Assembly (NCBI GenBank): GCA_963676075.2
Contig: CAXXNZ010000009.1
Coordinates: forward strand, 56,400 to 120,399
DNA: 64,000 bases
Direction of reading: 5' to 3'
From: JAHJQZ01 sp963676075
GTDB taxonomy: Bacteria > Pseudomonadota > Alphaproteobacteria > Rhizobiales > Devosiaceae
The stretch's first letter is position 1. Each line of letters starts with the position of its first letter. The translations under genes and the position numbers were made by a program. Below the pieces are notes generated by a model, which was not told the DNA's origin, made no database searches, and was given only the letters and a program-made list of their open reading frames with translations. Shown one piece after another: positions 33,377 through 41,443 of the stretch.

Positions 33377-35520
33377 CTGTTCGTCAGCCTCCCCTCGATG
33401 CGGTCGAGCACCTTGTTGGCCGCTTCGAGCACATTGGTGCCTGGACCGAAGATTTCGGAAACGCCGGCAGCATAAAGGAAATCATAGTCGGTTTCGGGAA
33501 TGACGCCACCTACGACCATCGGCACATCGCCGAGATCCATGCCGCGCAGCAACTCGATCAGTTCGGGCACCAGCGTTTTATGTCCGGCTGCGAGCGAGGA
33601 AACGCCGACCGCATCGACGCCCATATCGCGTACGTGTCCTGCAACCTCTTCGGCCGTGGCAAACAGCGCGCCGTAGTGGACGGCATAGCCCATGTCGGCA
33701 AAGGCCGTGGCGATGACCTTGGCGCCTCGGTCGTGACCGTCCTGGCCCATCTTGGCGATGAAGATCGCCGGCGCCCGGCCTTCGCGCTCCTTAAAGCCCG
33801 CGATGCGTTTACGCAGCGCCTTGTATTCCGGATCTGTTTCATAGGCCTTGTCGTAGACGCCGGAGATCAACCGCGCCGCGGCCGAGTAGCGTCCGAACAC
33901 GTCCTCCATCGCGGCCGAAATTTCGCCGAGCGTCGCCCGCGCCCGCGCCGCCTCAACCGCCGCTGCCAGAAGGTTGCCCTCGTTCATGGCGGCGACCTGC
34001 CTCAGTCCGGCAAGCGCAGCCTCGCAACGGGCAGCATTGCGCGTCCGCCTGACCTCTTCGAGCCGGGCGATCTGTTCGTCGCGCACCTTGGCGTTGTCGA
34101 TCTCGCGCGTCTCGATACGGGTTTCCTCATCGAGCCGGAAGCGGTTGACGCCAACGATAACATCCTCGCCCCGGTCGACGCGCGCCTGGCGCATCGCCGC
34201 CGCTTCTTCGATGGCCATTTTCGGGCTGCCTTCCTGCACCGCCTGGGTCATGCCGCCCTTTTCCTCGACAGAGCGGATCAGCGCGCCAGCCTCGGCAACA
34301 AGCTCAGCCGTCAGCGCCTCGATATAGTAGGAGCCGCCAAGCGGATCGACGACGTCGGTCACCCGCGTCTCGTGCTGCAGGATGAGCTGGGTGTTGCGGG
34401 CGATGCGGGCCGAGAAATCGGTCGGCAGGGCAATGGCTTCGTCGAAAGAGTTGGTGTGAAGACTCTGGGTGCCGCCGAGGACCGACGCTAGCGCCTCAAA
34501 AGCCGTGCGCACCACGTTGTTATAGGGATCCTGCTCGGTCAGTGACACGCCCGAGGTCTGGCAATGGGTCCTCAGCATCAGCGAGCGCGGGTTCTTGGCA
34601 CCGAGATCGGTCATGATGCCGGCCCAGAGCTGGCGGGCAGCGCGGAGCTTGGCGATCTCGACGAAGAAATTCATGCCGATGCCGAAAAAGAAGCTCAGTC
34701 GTCCGGCGAAGGCATCGATATCAAGCCCGTTGGCCATGGCGGCGCGGACATAATCCATGCCGTCGGCCAGAGTGTAGGCCAGTTCCTGCACGGCCGTCGC
34801 ACCAGCCTCGTGCATGTGGTAGCCGGATATCGAGATCGAGTTGAATTTCGGCATGTTCTCGGCGGTGTAGGCGATGATGTCGCCGACGATCCGCATGCTC
34901 GGCTCAGGCGGGTAGATATAGGTGTTGCGGACCATGAACTCCTTGAGGATGTCGTTCTGGATGGTCCCGGAGAGCTTGTCCGGCGTCACACCCTGCTCTT
35001 CAGCGGCAACGATATACATCGCCATGACCGGAATGACGGCGCCATTCATGGTCATCGACACCGACATCTCATCGAGCGGAATGGTGTCGAACAGCACCTT
35101 CATGTCCTCGACAGAGTCGATCGCCACGCCAGCCTTGCCGACATCGCCGACAACGCGCGGATGGTCGCTGTCATAGCCGCGATGGGTGGCGAGATCGAAG
35201 GCGACCGACAGGCCCTTCTGCCCGGCTGCAAGGTTCTTGCGGTAAAAGGCATTGCTCTCCCGCGCCGTCGAGAAACCGGCATATTGCCGGATCGTCCAGG
35301 GCTGGTTGGCATACATCGTCGACCGCACGCCGCGGGTGTACGGCGCTTCGCCCGGAGATTCGCCGGCGGCTCCGGCGGGGGTATCCTCAGCGAAATAGGC
35401 GGGCTTGACGGACAGTCCGCCATAATCGCGTGCCAACGCGTCGAGCGGCTTGTCCTTGAGTTCTTTCTGGGCGCGAGCCGCCCATTCGGCGTAGGTGGAA
35501 GGCTTGATTTCGTGGGCCAT
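33373..35520 (-). CDS. scpA: Methylmalonyl-CoA mutase
   Basis: Adenosylcobalamin-dependent isomerase converting (R)-methylmalonyl-CoA to succinyl-CoA. The single chain of 715 residues has the substrate-binding barrel in the N-terminal two thirds (TRGVRSTMYANQPWTIRQYAGF) and a C-terminal B12-binding domain with the DxHxxG motif in KMGQDGHDRGAKV near residue 595. The symbol is that of the E. coli single-chain mutase (scpA/sbm), not the condensin subunit. The epimerase gene follows with overlap. A DUF559 gene and a GC-rich palindrome lie immediately upstream, only 5 bp away. Confidence 0.95.
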   Translation of the reverse strand: MAHEIKPSTYAEWAARAQKELKDKPLDALARDYGGLSVKPAYFAEDTPAGAAGESPGEAPYTRGVRSTMYANQPWTIRQYAGFSTARESNAFYRKNLAAGQKGLSVAFDLATHRGYDSDHPRVVGDVGKAGVAIDSVEDMKVLFDTIPLDEMSVSMTMNGAVIPVMAMYIVAAEEQGVTPDKLSGTIQNDILKEFMVRNTYIYPPEPSMRIVGDIIAYTAENMPKFNSISISGYHMHEAGATAVQELAYTLADGMDYVRAAMANGLDIDAFAGRLSFFFGIGMNFFVEIAKLRAARQLWAGIMTDLGAKNPRSLMLRTHCQTSGVSLTEQDPYNNVVRTAFEALASVLGGTQSLHTNSFDEAIALPTDFSARIARNTQLILQHETRVTDVVDPLGGSYYIEALTAELVAEAGALIRSVEEKGGMTQAVQEGSPKMAIEEAAAMRQARVDRGEDVIVGVNRFRLDEETRIETREIDNAKVRDEQIARLEEVRRTRNAARCEAALAGLRQVAAMNEGNLLAAAVEAARARATLGEISAAMEDVFGRYSAAARLISGVYDKAYETDPEYKALRKRIAGFKEREGRAPAIFIAKMGQDGHDRGAKVIATAFADMGYAVHYGALFATAEEVAGHVRDMGVDAVGVSSLAAGHKTLVPELIELLRGMDLGDVPMVVGGVIPETDYDFLYAAGVSEIFGPGTNVLEAANKVLDRIEGRLTNR

Positions 35521-35525
35521 TGATC

Positions 35526-35891
35526 TCAGCCTCGCTCCCCTCCCCCTTGTGGGGAGGGGCTGGGGGTGGGGGTTTCATCGCCGGCGTCAAGACCGAGCGC
35601 ATGTCGTATCGTTTCGACGACGCCTTCGAGATTGCAGGTCACGTCGTGATTGGTGACGCGAAGAACCCTGTATCCCTCGCCTGCGAAGAAGGTATCGCGC
35701 CGCCAATCCTTCTCAACTGTTTCGCCATGCAGATGCCCATCGACCTCCACCGCTAGCCTTGCAGTGTGACAGATGAAGTCTGCGAAGTAAGGTCCAATCG
35801 GGACTTGCCTTCGGAAGTGGAATCCGAGCGGTTTGAACTGCCTGAGCTCGCGCCACAAAGTCTTTTCGGATTGCGGCATGGTTCTGCGCAA
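35526..35891 (-). CDS. DUF559 (Vsr-like PD-(D/E)xK) endonuclease domain protein, 5' end altered
   Basis: Small putative nuclease of 121 residues with a Vsr-like fold. HFRRQVPIGPYFADFICHTARLAVEVDG carries the likely catalytic Asp and Glu (FADF, VEVDG), followed by RRDTFFAGEGYRVLRV. The N-terminus is unusual: the frame reads ERARELRRTMPQSEK, the normal start of the family, but upstream it runs into the tail of palindrome P2 and meets a stop with no ATG, so initiation must use the TTG at 35891 or ATG at 35879. The last 14 residues (TPTPSPSPQGGGER) are encoded by palindrome P1. The natural role of DUF559 proteins is unknown. Confidence 0.75.
   Translation of the reverse strand: MRRTMPQSEKTLWRELRQFKPLGFHFRRQVPIGPYFADFICHTARLAVEVDGHLHGETVEKDWRRDTFFAGEGYRVLRVTNHDVTCNLEGVVETIRHALGLDAGDETPTPSPSPQGGGERG
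35533..35573. repeat. GC-rich palindrome P1 (G-tail to the right)
   Basis: CCCCTCCCC (35537-35545) pairs with GGGGAGGGG (35551-35559) around CTTGT, followed by a G-rich tail (CTGGGGGTGGGGG). It forms the 3' end of the first DUF559 gene. Same family and orientation as P4 (39058-39097); inverted relative to P2 and P3. Confidence 0.85.
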
Positions 35892-35924
35892 TTCTCTAGC
35901 GCGTTCGATCGTGGCGCCCCCCCA

Positions 35925-35953
35925 CCCTCAATCCCTCCCCACAAGGGGGAGGG
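35925..35953. repeat. GC-rich palindrome P2 (tail to the left)
   Basis: CCCTCCCC (35933-35940) pairs with GGGGAGGG (35946-35953) around ACAAG, preceded by CCCCCCCACCCTCAAT-type tail sequence. It lies immediately 5' of the first DUF559 gene, inverted relative to P1, so the gene is bracketed by an inverted pair. Confidence 0.82.
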
Positions 35954-36001
35954 AAGCCCATGCGGCAACTCCAGTGCCTCTTTCAGATCCGGGCTGCATG
36001 C

Positions 36002-38044
36002 TCACGCCTCTCCAAATTCGAGGATCACCTCGTCGACCGCCAGCACCGAGCCGACCTCGACATTGAGTTTTGAGACCACCGCCTTCTTCTCGGCCCTCAA
36101 GATGTTCTCCATCTTCATCGCCTCGACAATGACCAGAACCTGGCCGGCCTCGACGACATCGCCCTCGGCGACCTCAAGTCGGACGATCTGGCCCGGCATC
36201 GGGCACAACAGGAATTTCGACATGTCCGGCGGCACCTTCACCGGCATGATCTTCATCAGTTCCGCCGTGCGCGGCGTCACCACACGCATGGAGAGGTCCG
36301 CGCCGCCGTGGCGCAGGCGGAAACCGCCGGTGATGGCGTCGACCTTGACGCGGAGCCGCCCCCGGCCTTCGACGCGATAGAGGCTGGCGATGGTTTCGCC
36401 GGGCTTCCAGTAGGGCGCGAACCCGAGGACTTGTCCGTCCGAGAAGGTGACGAAAACGGCGTTGGCGGTGTGCTCGGCCCTGACGGAAACCTTTTCGTTG
36501 CAGGTGCCGCAGATCACCGCCAGTTCGCGCACGCTCGAGACGAACGGCGTCTCGTGGGCGCTGGTCAACAGCGACGGCGTCGTTTCGACCATGGCGCCGC
36601 GGAAATACTCGGTCTGGACATAAAGCACCACGGCTGCCGCCAGCAATTCGCGCCGGCGCTCGTCCGACAGATCGGCGCCGGAGAACCCGTCCGGGAACTC
36701 TTCGGCGATGTAGCCTGTCGTCAACCGACCCTCGCGGAACCGTTGCTGGCCCATCACGGCACTGAGGAACGGCAGGTTATGCCCGACGCCCTCGACCTCG
36801 AATGTGTCGAGCGCCTCGGCCATGGCTTCGATGGCCTTCTCCCGCGTCTCGCTCCATGTGCAGAGCTTGGCGATCATCGGGTCGTAGAAGGTCGAAATCT
36901 CGCCGCCTTCATAGACGCCGGTATCGTTGCGAATGATGATGCCGTTGTCCTCGCCCTCCTCGGGTGGCCGGTAGCGGGTGAGCCGCCCGACCGAGGGCAG
37001 GAAGTTGCGGTACGGGTCTTCGGCGTAAAGCCGGCTTTCGATGGCCCAGCCCTTCAGCGTCACCTCGTCCTGGCTCATCGGCAGTTTTTCGCCGGCGGCA
37101 ACGCGCAGCATCAGCTCAACCAGATCGAGGCCAGTGATCAGCTCGGTCACCGGATGCTCGACCTGCAGGCGCGTGTTCATTTCAAGGAAATAGAAGTTTT
37201 TCTTGTCATCGACGATGAACTCGACAGTGCCGGCGCTGGTGTAATCGACGGCCTTGGCCAGCGCGACGGCTTGCTCGCCCATGGCTTTGCGCGTCGCGTC
37301 GTCGATAAAGGGCGACGGGGCCTCTTCGATGACCTTCTGGTTGCGGCGCTGGATCGAGCATTCACGCTCGCCGAGATAAACGGCATTGCCGTGCGCGTCC
37401 GCCAGAACCTGAATTTCGATGTGGCGCGGGTTGGTGACGAATTTCTCGATGAAGATGCGGTCGTCGCCAAACGAGGACGCCGCTTCGGATTTGGAGCGTT
37501 CGAAACCTTCGCGCGCCTCATCATCGTTCCAGGCGATACGCATGCCTTTGCCACCGCCGCCGGCGCTGGCCTTGATCATCACCGGATAGCCGATCTCGCC
37601 GGCGATTTTCACCGCCTCTTCGGCGTCCCCGATCAGGCCCATATAGCCCGGCACGGTCGAGACATTGGCTTCGGCGGCGAGCTTTTTCGACGTGATCTTG
37701 TCGCCCATCGCCTCGATGGCTTTGACCGGCGGCCCGATGAAGGTGATGCCTTCCTTGTTGAGCGCCTCGCAAAAACCGGCGTTCTCGGAAAGAAAGCCAT
37801 AGCCCGGATGCACCGCCTCGGCGCCCGTCTCCTTGCAAGCGGCGATGATGCGGTCGGCCAGCAGATAGGACTGGTTGGCCGGCGAGCCGCCGATATGGAC
37901 CGCCTCGTCGGCCAGCTTGACGTGCAGCGCCTCCCTGTCGGCGTCCGAATAGACGGCGACGGTCTTGATGCCCATCTTCCTTGCCGTCTTGATGACCCGA
38001 CAGGCGATTTCGCCGCGATTGGCGATCAGTATCTTGTTGAACAT
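36002..38044 (-). CDS. pccA: Propionyl-/acetyl-CoA carboxylase biotin carboxylase subunit alpha
   Basis: Biotin-dependent carboxylase alpha chain, 680 residues from the ATG at 38044. Domains in order: biotin carboxylase N-terminal domain (MFNKILIANRGEIACRV), ATP-grasp domain (about 115-320, with KASAGGGGKGMR and the lysine loop), biotin carboxylase C-terminal domain, a linker BT-type domain, and a C-terminal biotinyl domain with EAMKMEN near residue 645 carrying the biotinylated Lys. Together with pccB and the epimerase-mutase pair it forms the propionyl-CoA to succinyl-CoA route. Substrate preference is inferred from that context. Confidence 0.92.
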   Translation of the reverse strand: MFNKILIANRGEIACRVIKTARKMGIKTVAVYSDADREALHVKLADEAVHIGGSPANQSYLLADRIIAACKETGAEAVHPGYGFLSENAGFCEALNKEGITFIGPPVKAIEAMGDKITSKKLAAEANVSTVPGYMGLIGDAEEAVKIAGEIGYPVMIKASAGGGGKGMRIAWNDDEAREGFERSKSEAASSFGDDRIFIEKFVTNPRHIEIQVLADAHGNAVYLGERECSIQRRNQKVIEEAPSPFIDDATRKAMGEQAVALAKAVDYTSAGTVEFIVDDKKNFYFLEMNTRLQVEHPVTELITGLDLVELMLRVAAGEKLPMSQDEVTLKGWAIESRLYAEDPYRNFLPSVGRLTRYRPPEEGEDNGIIIRNDTGVYEGGEISTFYDPMIAKLCTWSETREKAIEAMAEALDTFEVEGVGHNLPFLSAVMGQQRFREGRLTTGYIAEEFPDGFSGADLSDERRRELLAAAVVLYVQTEYFRGAMVETTPSLLTSAHETPFVSSVRELAVICGTCNEKVSVRAEHTANAVFVTFSDGQVLGFAPYWKPGETIASLYRVEGRGRLRVKVDAITGGFRLRHGGADLSMRVVTPRTAELMKIMPVKVPPDMSKFLLCPMPGQIVRLEVAEGDVVEAGQVLVIVEAMKMENILRAEKKAVVSKLNVEVGSVLAVDEVILEFGEA

Positions 38045-38064
38045 TCCCCCTCCCCGATGCTCCA

Positions 38065-38394
38065 TTAGATGGCGCGTCTCAGCCGAACCGCCGTGCCGTT
38101 GACCGACACCATCAGCATTGAGCCATTCTGCCCGATCGCCTCGTAGTCGATATCCACCCCGATGACCGCGTCGGCGCCCATCTGATAGGCCTCCTCGGCC
38201 ATGTCATCGAGCGCCATCACCCGCCCGTCGCGCAACACCTGCTGGTAGCCGCCGGCCCGCCCGCCGACGAAATCGCGGATCGAAGCGAAGATATCGCGAA
38301 AGACATTGGCCCCGAGCACCGCCTCACCGGCAACCACGCCGAGAATTTCGTCGACTTCGGCGCCGGGCACGGTGAGCGTGGTGGTGATGATCAT
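38065..38394 (-). CDS. YbjQ family protein (UPF0145/DUF74)
   Basis: Small conserved protein of unknown function, 109 residues. Family signatures are TTLTVPGAEVDEILGVVAGEAVLGANVFRD-type N-terminus (only partly quoted here: VPGAEVDEILGVVAGEAV), an Arg/Gly-rich middle (GGRAGGYQQVL), and GADAVIGVDIDYEAIG. YbjQ proteins assemble into homo-oligomeric rings. It lies 20 bp upstream of pccA and 12 bp after the macrodomain gene, probably in the same transcript. Confidence 0.9.
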   Translation of the reverse strand: MIITTTLTVPGAEVDEILGVVAGEAVLGANVFRDIFASIRDFVGGRAGGYQQVLRDGRVMALDDMAEEAYQMGADAVIGVDIDYEAIGQNGSMLMVSVNGTAVRLRRAI

Positions 38395-38406
38395 TGTTTC
38401 CTCCGG

Positions 38407-38919
38407 TCAGGCGCCGAGCAGCGCACGATAGATGTCCGCCGTTTCGGCATCGAAACAGCAGAATATGATGTTTGTCATGGATTTGTCGCCCGCTATCCAG
38501 CGCGAAACCGTGCCGACGGCGATTTCGGCGGCCGCCTGGCGCGGATAACCGAAGATCCCGGTCGATATGGCCGGAAAGGCAATGGACGTGCAGCCGAGCT
38601 CGCTGGCGATCTCAAGCGAGCGACGGTAGCACGAGGCAAGAAGCTCGGCCTCGCCCGCCTGCCCGCCGTGCCAGATCGGCCCAACGGCGTGAATGACGTA
38701 TTTCGCCGGCAGGTCGTAGCCCTTGGTCGGCTTGGCATCGCCGGTGGCGCAGCCGCCGAGCGTTTTGCATTCCTCCAGCAATCCCGGCCCCGCCGCCCGG
38801 TGGATCGCCCCGTCAACGCCCCCACCGCCCAGCACCGCTTCGTCTGCGGCGTTGACGATGGCATCGACTGCGAGGGTGGTGATGTCGGCGCTGAGGGCTG
38901 TGAGGCGTGGATCAGTCAT
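38407..38919 (-). CDS. Macrodomain protein (O-acetyl-ADP-ribose deacetylase-like)
   Basis: ADP-ribose-binding hydrolase of the MacroD/YmdB type, 170 residues from the ATG at 38919. The motifs NAADEAVLGGGGVDGAIH, ARGP-like GGCATGDAKPTKGYDLP, YVIHAVGPIWHGG and ISTGIFGYP match the family, including the catalytic Asn/Asp region. A longer upstream frame is only a read-through of palindrome P3. It sits between the second DUF559 gene and ybjQ inside the propionyl-CoA carboxylase cluster; whether that is functional or chance is unknown. Confidence 0.9.
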   Translation of the reverse strand: MTDPRLTALSADITTLAVDAIVNAADEAVLGGGGVDGAIHRAAGPGLLEECKTLGGCATGDAKPTKGYDLPAKYVIHAVGPIWHGGQAGEAELLASCYRRSLEIASELGCTSIAFPAISTGIFGYPRQAAAEIAVGTVSRWIAGDKSMTNIIFCCFDAETADIYRALLGA

Positions 38920-38926
38920 GGGGAAG

Positions 38927-38963
38927 CCCCCCACCCTTGTTCCCTCCCCGCAAGGGGGAGGGA
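38927..38963. repeat. GC-rich palindrome P3 (tail to the left)
   Basis: CCCTCCCC pairs with GGGGAGGG across CGCAAG at about 38942-38962, preceded by a CCCCCCACCCTTGTT tail. It lies 7 bp upstream of the macrodomain start, in the same orientation as P2 and facing P4 across about 95 bp. Confidence 0.82.
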
Positions 38964-39016
38964 GACGTTGTGGCGCCACATTGCCGCTCCTCCAGATCCG
39001 ACGAGCAATTGAGACT

Positions 39017-39442
39017 TCATTTGCTGACCTCCTCATACTCATCAAGCTGAGGCGCTAGCTCCCCTCCCCCTTGCGGGGAGGGGTCGGGGGTGGGGGTGAG
39101 CGCCCCAAGCTCCGTCAGCACCCGTTCGATCTCCAGATAGACACCCTCGCCTTCATTCAGCACATCGGTATTGGAGAACCTCAACACCGGGAATCCCCGA
39201 CTCGCCAGATAGGCATCCCGCCGCCGGTCGTACTCCGGACCTTCCCCGATATGGTGCGTGTCGCCGTCGACCTCGACGACGAGTTTTGTCCCAAGAATGG
39301 CGAAGTCGGCATAATAAGGGCCGAGTGCGACTTGCCGACGGAAGTGCACGCCACGTTCGCGGAACGGACGTAGCAAACGCCACATCGCCCGTTCGGGAGG
39401 AGTCATCAGTCTTCGCAATTCGCGCTGTCGGGCAATGCTCAT
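39017..39442 (-). CDS. DUF559 (Vsr-like PD-(D/E)xK) endonuclease domain protein, intact
   Basis: Second DUF559 protein, 141 residues, with a normal start (MSIARQRELRRLMTPPERAMW). The core HFRRQVALGPYYADFAILGTKLVVEVDG holds the putative catalytic acidic residues, followed by RRRDAYLASRGFPVLRF. The C-terminal stretch LTPTPDPSPQGGGEL is encoded by palindrome P4 and is followed by an extra tail ending YEEVSK. It lies 11 bp after the pccB stop. It is clearly related to the protein at 35526-35891 but not a recent duplicate, since most other positions differ. Confidence 0.85.
   Translation of the reverse strand: MSIARQRELRRLMTPPERAMWRLLRPFRERGVHFRRQVALGPYYADFAILGTKLVVEVDGDTHHIGEGPEYDRRRDAYLASRGFPVLRFSNTDVLNEGEGVYLEIERVLTELGALTPTPDPSPQGGGELAPQLDEYEEVSK
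39058..39097. repeat. GC-rich palindrome P4 (tail to the right)
   Basis: CCCCTCCCC pairs with GGGGAGGGG around CTTGC (about 39061-39083), followed by TCGGGGGTGGGGGT. It is contained within the coding region of the second DUF559 gene and translated in frame. Same orientation as P1. Confidence 0.85.
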
Positions 39443-39453
39443 TTCAGAAGCCT

Positions 39454-40986
39454 CTACAACGGAATATTCCCGTGCTTCTTCGCCGGCACGGCCACCCGCT
39501 TGTTCTTCAGCGTCTCGAAGGCCCGGATCACCCGCCGCCGTGTCCCGTGCGGCTGGATGACGTCGTCGATGAAGCCGCGTTCGGCGGCGACGAAGGGGTT
39601 GGCGAAGCGGGTTTCGTAGTCCTTGGTTCGCTTGGCGATCTTCTCCTTGTCGCCGAGTTCGGAGCGATAAAGGATTTCCGTTGCGCCCTTGGCGCCCATG
39701 ACGGCGATTTCGGCCGTCGGCCAGGCATAGTTGACGTCGGCGCGGATGTGCTTGGAGCTCATGACGTCATAGGCGCCGCCATAGGCCTTGCGGGTGATCA
39801 CCGTGACCTTGGGGACCGTTGCCTCGGCATAAGCGAACAGCAGTTTGGCGCCGTGTTTGATGATGCCACCATATTCCTGGGCCGTGCCGGGCAGGAAACC
39901 GGGCACATCGACAAAGGTCAGGATCGGGATGTTGAAGGCATCGCAGAACCTTACGAAGCGCGCCGCTTTCTTGGATGAGGCGATATCGAGGACGCCGGCC
40001 AGCACCAGCGGCTGGTTGGCGACGACGCCCACCGTCTCGCCATCGAGCCGGACGAAGCCGGTGATGATGTTGGCGGCGTGTTCGCGCTGAATCTCCAGAA
40101 ACTCGCCTTCATCTGCAATCTTTCTGATGATTTCTGACATGTCGTAGGGTTTTGCGGCGCTGTCCGGGATGATGGTATCGAGACTCATCTCGCGGCGGTC
40201 GATGCTGTCATTGACACGCCGGCGCGGCGGACGGACGGTGGCGTTGAGCGGCAGGAAGTCGACGAGGCGACGGACCTCGAGCAAGGCCTCGATATCATTG
40301 TCGAAAGCGGCATCAGCAACCGAGGATTTCTGTGTGTGGGTCGAAGCGCCGCCGAGCTGTTCGGCGGTCACCACCTCGTTGGTGACGGTTTTGACCACGT
40401 CAGGGCCGGTGACGAACATGTAGCTTGTGTCGCGAACCATGTAGATGAAATCGGTCATGGCCGGCGAATAGACGGCGCCGCCGGCGCAGGGACCCATGAT
40501 GACCGAGATCTGCGGCACGGCGCCCGACGCCTGAACGTTGCGCCAGAAGACTTCGGCGTAACCACCAAGGGATGCAACGCCTTCCTGGATGCGGGCGCCG
40601 CCGCTATCGTTTAGCCCGATCACCGGAGCGCCGTTCTGCACGGCGAGATCCATGATCTTGCAGATTTTCTGGGCGTGCGTTTCGCTGAGCGAGCCGCCGA
40701 AGACGGTAAAATCCTGCGAGAAGACATAGACCAGCCGCCCGTTGACGCGGCCCCAGCCGGTGACGACGCCGTCGCCCGGGACAACCTGCTTGTCCATCTC
40801 GAACTCGGTGGTCCGGTGGGTGACGAACATGTCGTATTCTTCGAAACTGTCCGGATCGAGCAGGACGTCGAGGCGCTCACGCGCCGTCAGCTTGCCCTTG
40901 CCGTGCTGGGTTTCAATGCGCTTCTCGCCGCCGCCGAGCCGCGCTTCTGCCCGACGCCCATCCAGCGCCGCGATGATTTCCTGCAT
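39454..40986 (-). CDS. pccB: Propionyl-CoA carboxylase carboxyltransferase subunit beta
   Basis: Carboxyltransferase that transfers CO2 from biotin to propionyl-CoA, 510 residues. Crotonase-type oxyanion loops are seen as LNDSGGARIQEGVASLGGYAE in the N-terminal half and VPGFLPGTAQEYGGIIKHGAK in the C-terminal half; GPCAGGAVYSPAMTDF and KAYGGAYDVMSSKH are also typical. The protein starts MQEIIAALDGRRAEARLGGG and the ATG at 40986 is well placed. It is the first gene of the propionate block. The alpha subunit is separated from it by the DUF559, macrodomain and YbjQ genes. Confidence 0.94.
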   Translation of the reverse strand: MQEIIAALDGRRAEARLGGGEKRIETQHGKGKLTARERLDVLLDPDSFEEYDMFVTHRTTEFEMDKQVVPGDGVVTGWGRVNGRLVYVFSQDFTVFGGSLSETHAQKICKIMDLAVQNGAPVIGLNDSGGARIQEGVASLGGYAEVFWRNVQASGAVPQISVIMGPCAGGAVYSPAMTDFIYMVRDTSYMFVTGPDVVKTVTNEVVTAEQLGGASTHTQKSSVADAAFDNDIEALLEVRRLVDFLPLNATVRPPRRRVNDSIDRREMSLDTIIPDSAAKPYDMSEIIRKIADEGEFLEIQREHAANIITGFVRLDGETVGVVANQPLVLAGVLDIASSKKAARFVRFCDAFNIPILTFVDVPGFLPGTAQEYGGIIKHGAKLLFAYAEATVPKVTVITRKAYGGAYDVMSSKHIRADVNYAWPTAEIAVMGAKGATEILYRSELGDKEKIAKRTKDYETRFANPFVAAERGFIDDVIQPHGTRRRVIRAFETLKNKRVAVPAKKHGNIPL

Positions 40987-41197
40987 GCCTGTCTCCCCTC
41001 TTGACCGCTAAAATCTAGCGGCGACGCGAGGGTTTGGCGAGAGAGCTCGGACTAGAGCTGCAACAATTCAAAGGAAATATGGTCTTGGATGTGGTTTTCG
41101 TCGATCGTTGCGAACTAATTGCGAGGCACAAGGTGCGCGAAAACCATCACGCAAGGTGGATCACGGTCAACGAAATCGGTGATCAGGCGAAACAGGT

Positions 41198-41443
41198 TCA
41201 GGCCGTCGGCGCGGGGCGCAGCGTTGCGGCGAAGTGAACGCCCATGCCCATGGCGATGCCGCCGTTGAAGCCGAGAATGACCAGGGACAGTGCCGGCAGC
41301 AGGTTGACGATTTCCCCCTGCCCGAACAGCAGTGACGCAACCACGACGCCCGCAATACCCCAGGAGCACACCAAGATGCCCATGATGCTGGCGCGCCATG
41401 CAGGGATCAGTCCAAGTGCCATGCTAATCATGATGAGCGACAT
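41198..41443 (-). CDS. Small hydrophobic membrane protein of unknown function
   Basis: An 81-residue frame from the ATG at 41443, preceded on the minus strand by TTGAGGCACAC. It is almost wholly hydrophobic with about three membrane segments (LIMISMALGLIP, GILVCSWGIAGVVVASLLFG, LLPALSLVILGFNGGIAMGMG) and a short hydrophilic tail. I recognise no family. It stands alone between aapP and pccB downstream of a markedly AT-rich stretch that may carry its promoter. Could be a chance frame, but hydrophobic periodicity and the ribosome-binding site favour a gene. Confidence 0.5.
   Translation of the reverse strand: MSLIMISMALGLIPAWRASIMGILVCSWGIAGVVVASLLFGQGEIVNLLPALSLVILGFNGGIAMGMGVHFAATLRPAPTA

Noticed and set aside
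36308..38068. Open frame of 586 codons antisense to pccA
   Set aside because: Shadow of the biotin carboxylase gene; composition (Gly/Arg/His/Asp-rich) is that of a reverse-strand artefact.
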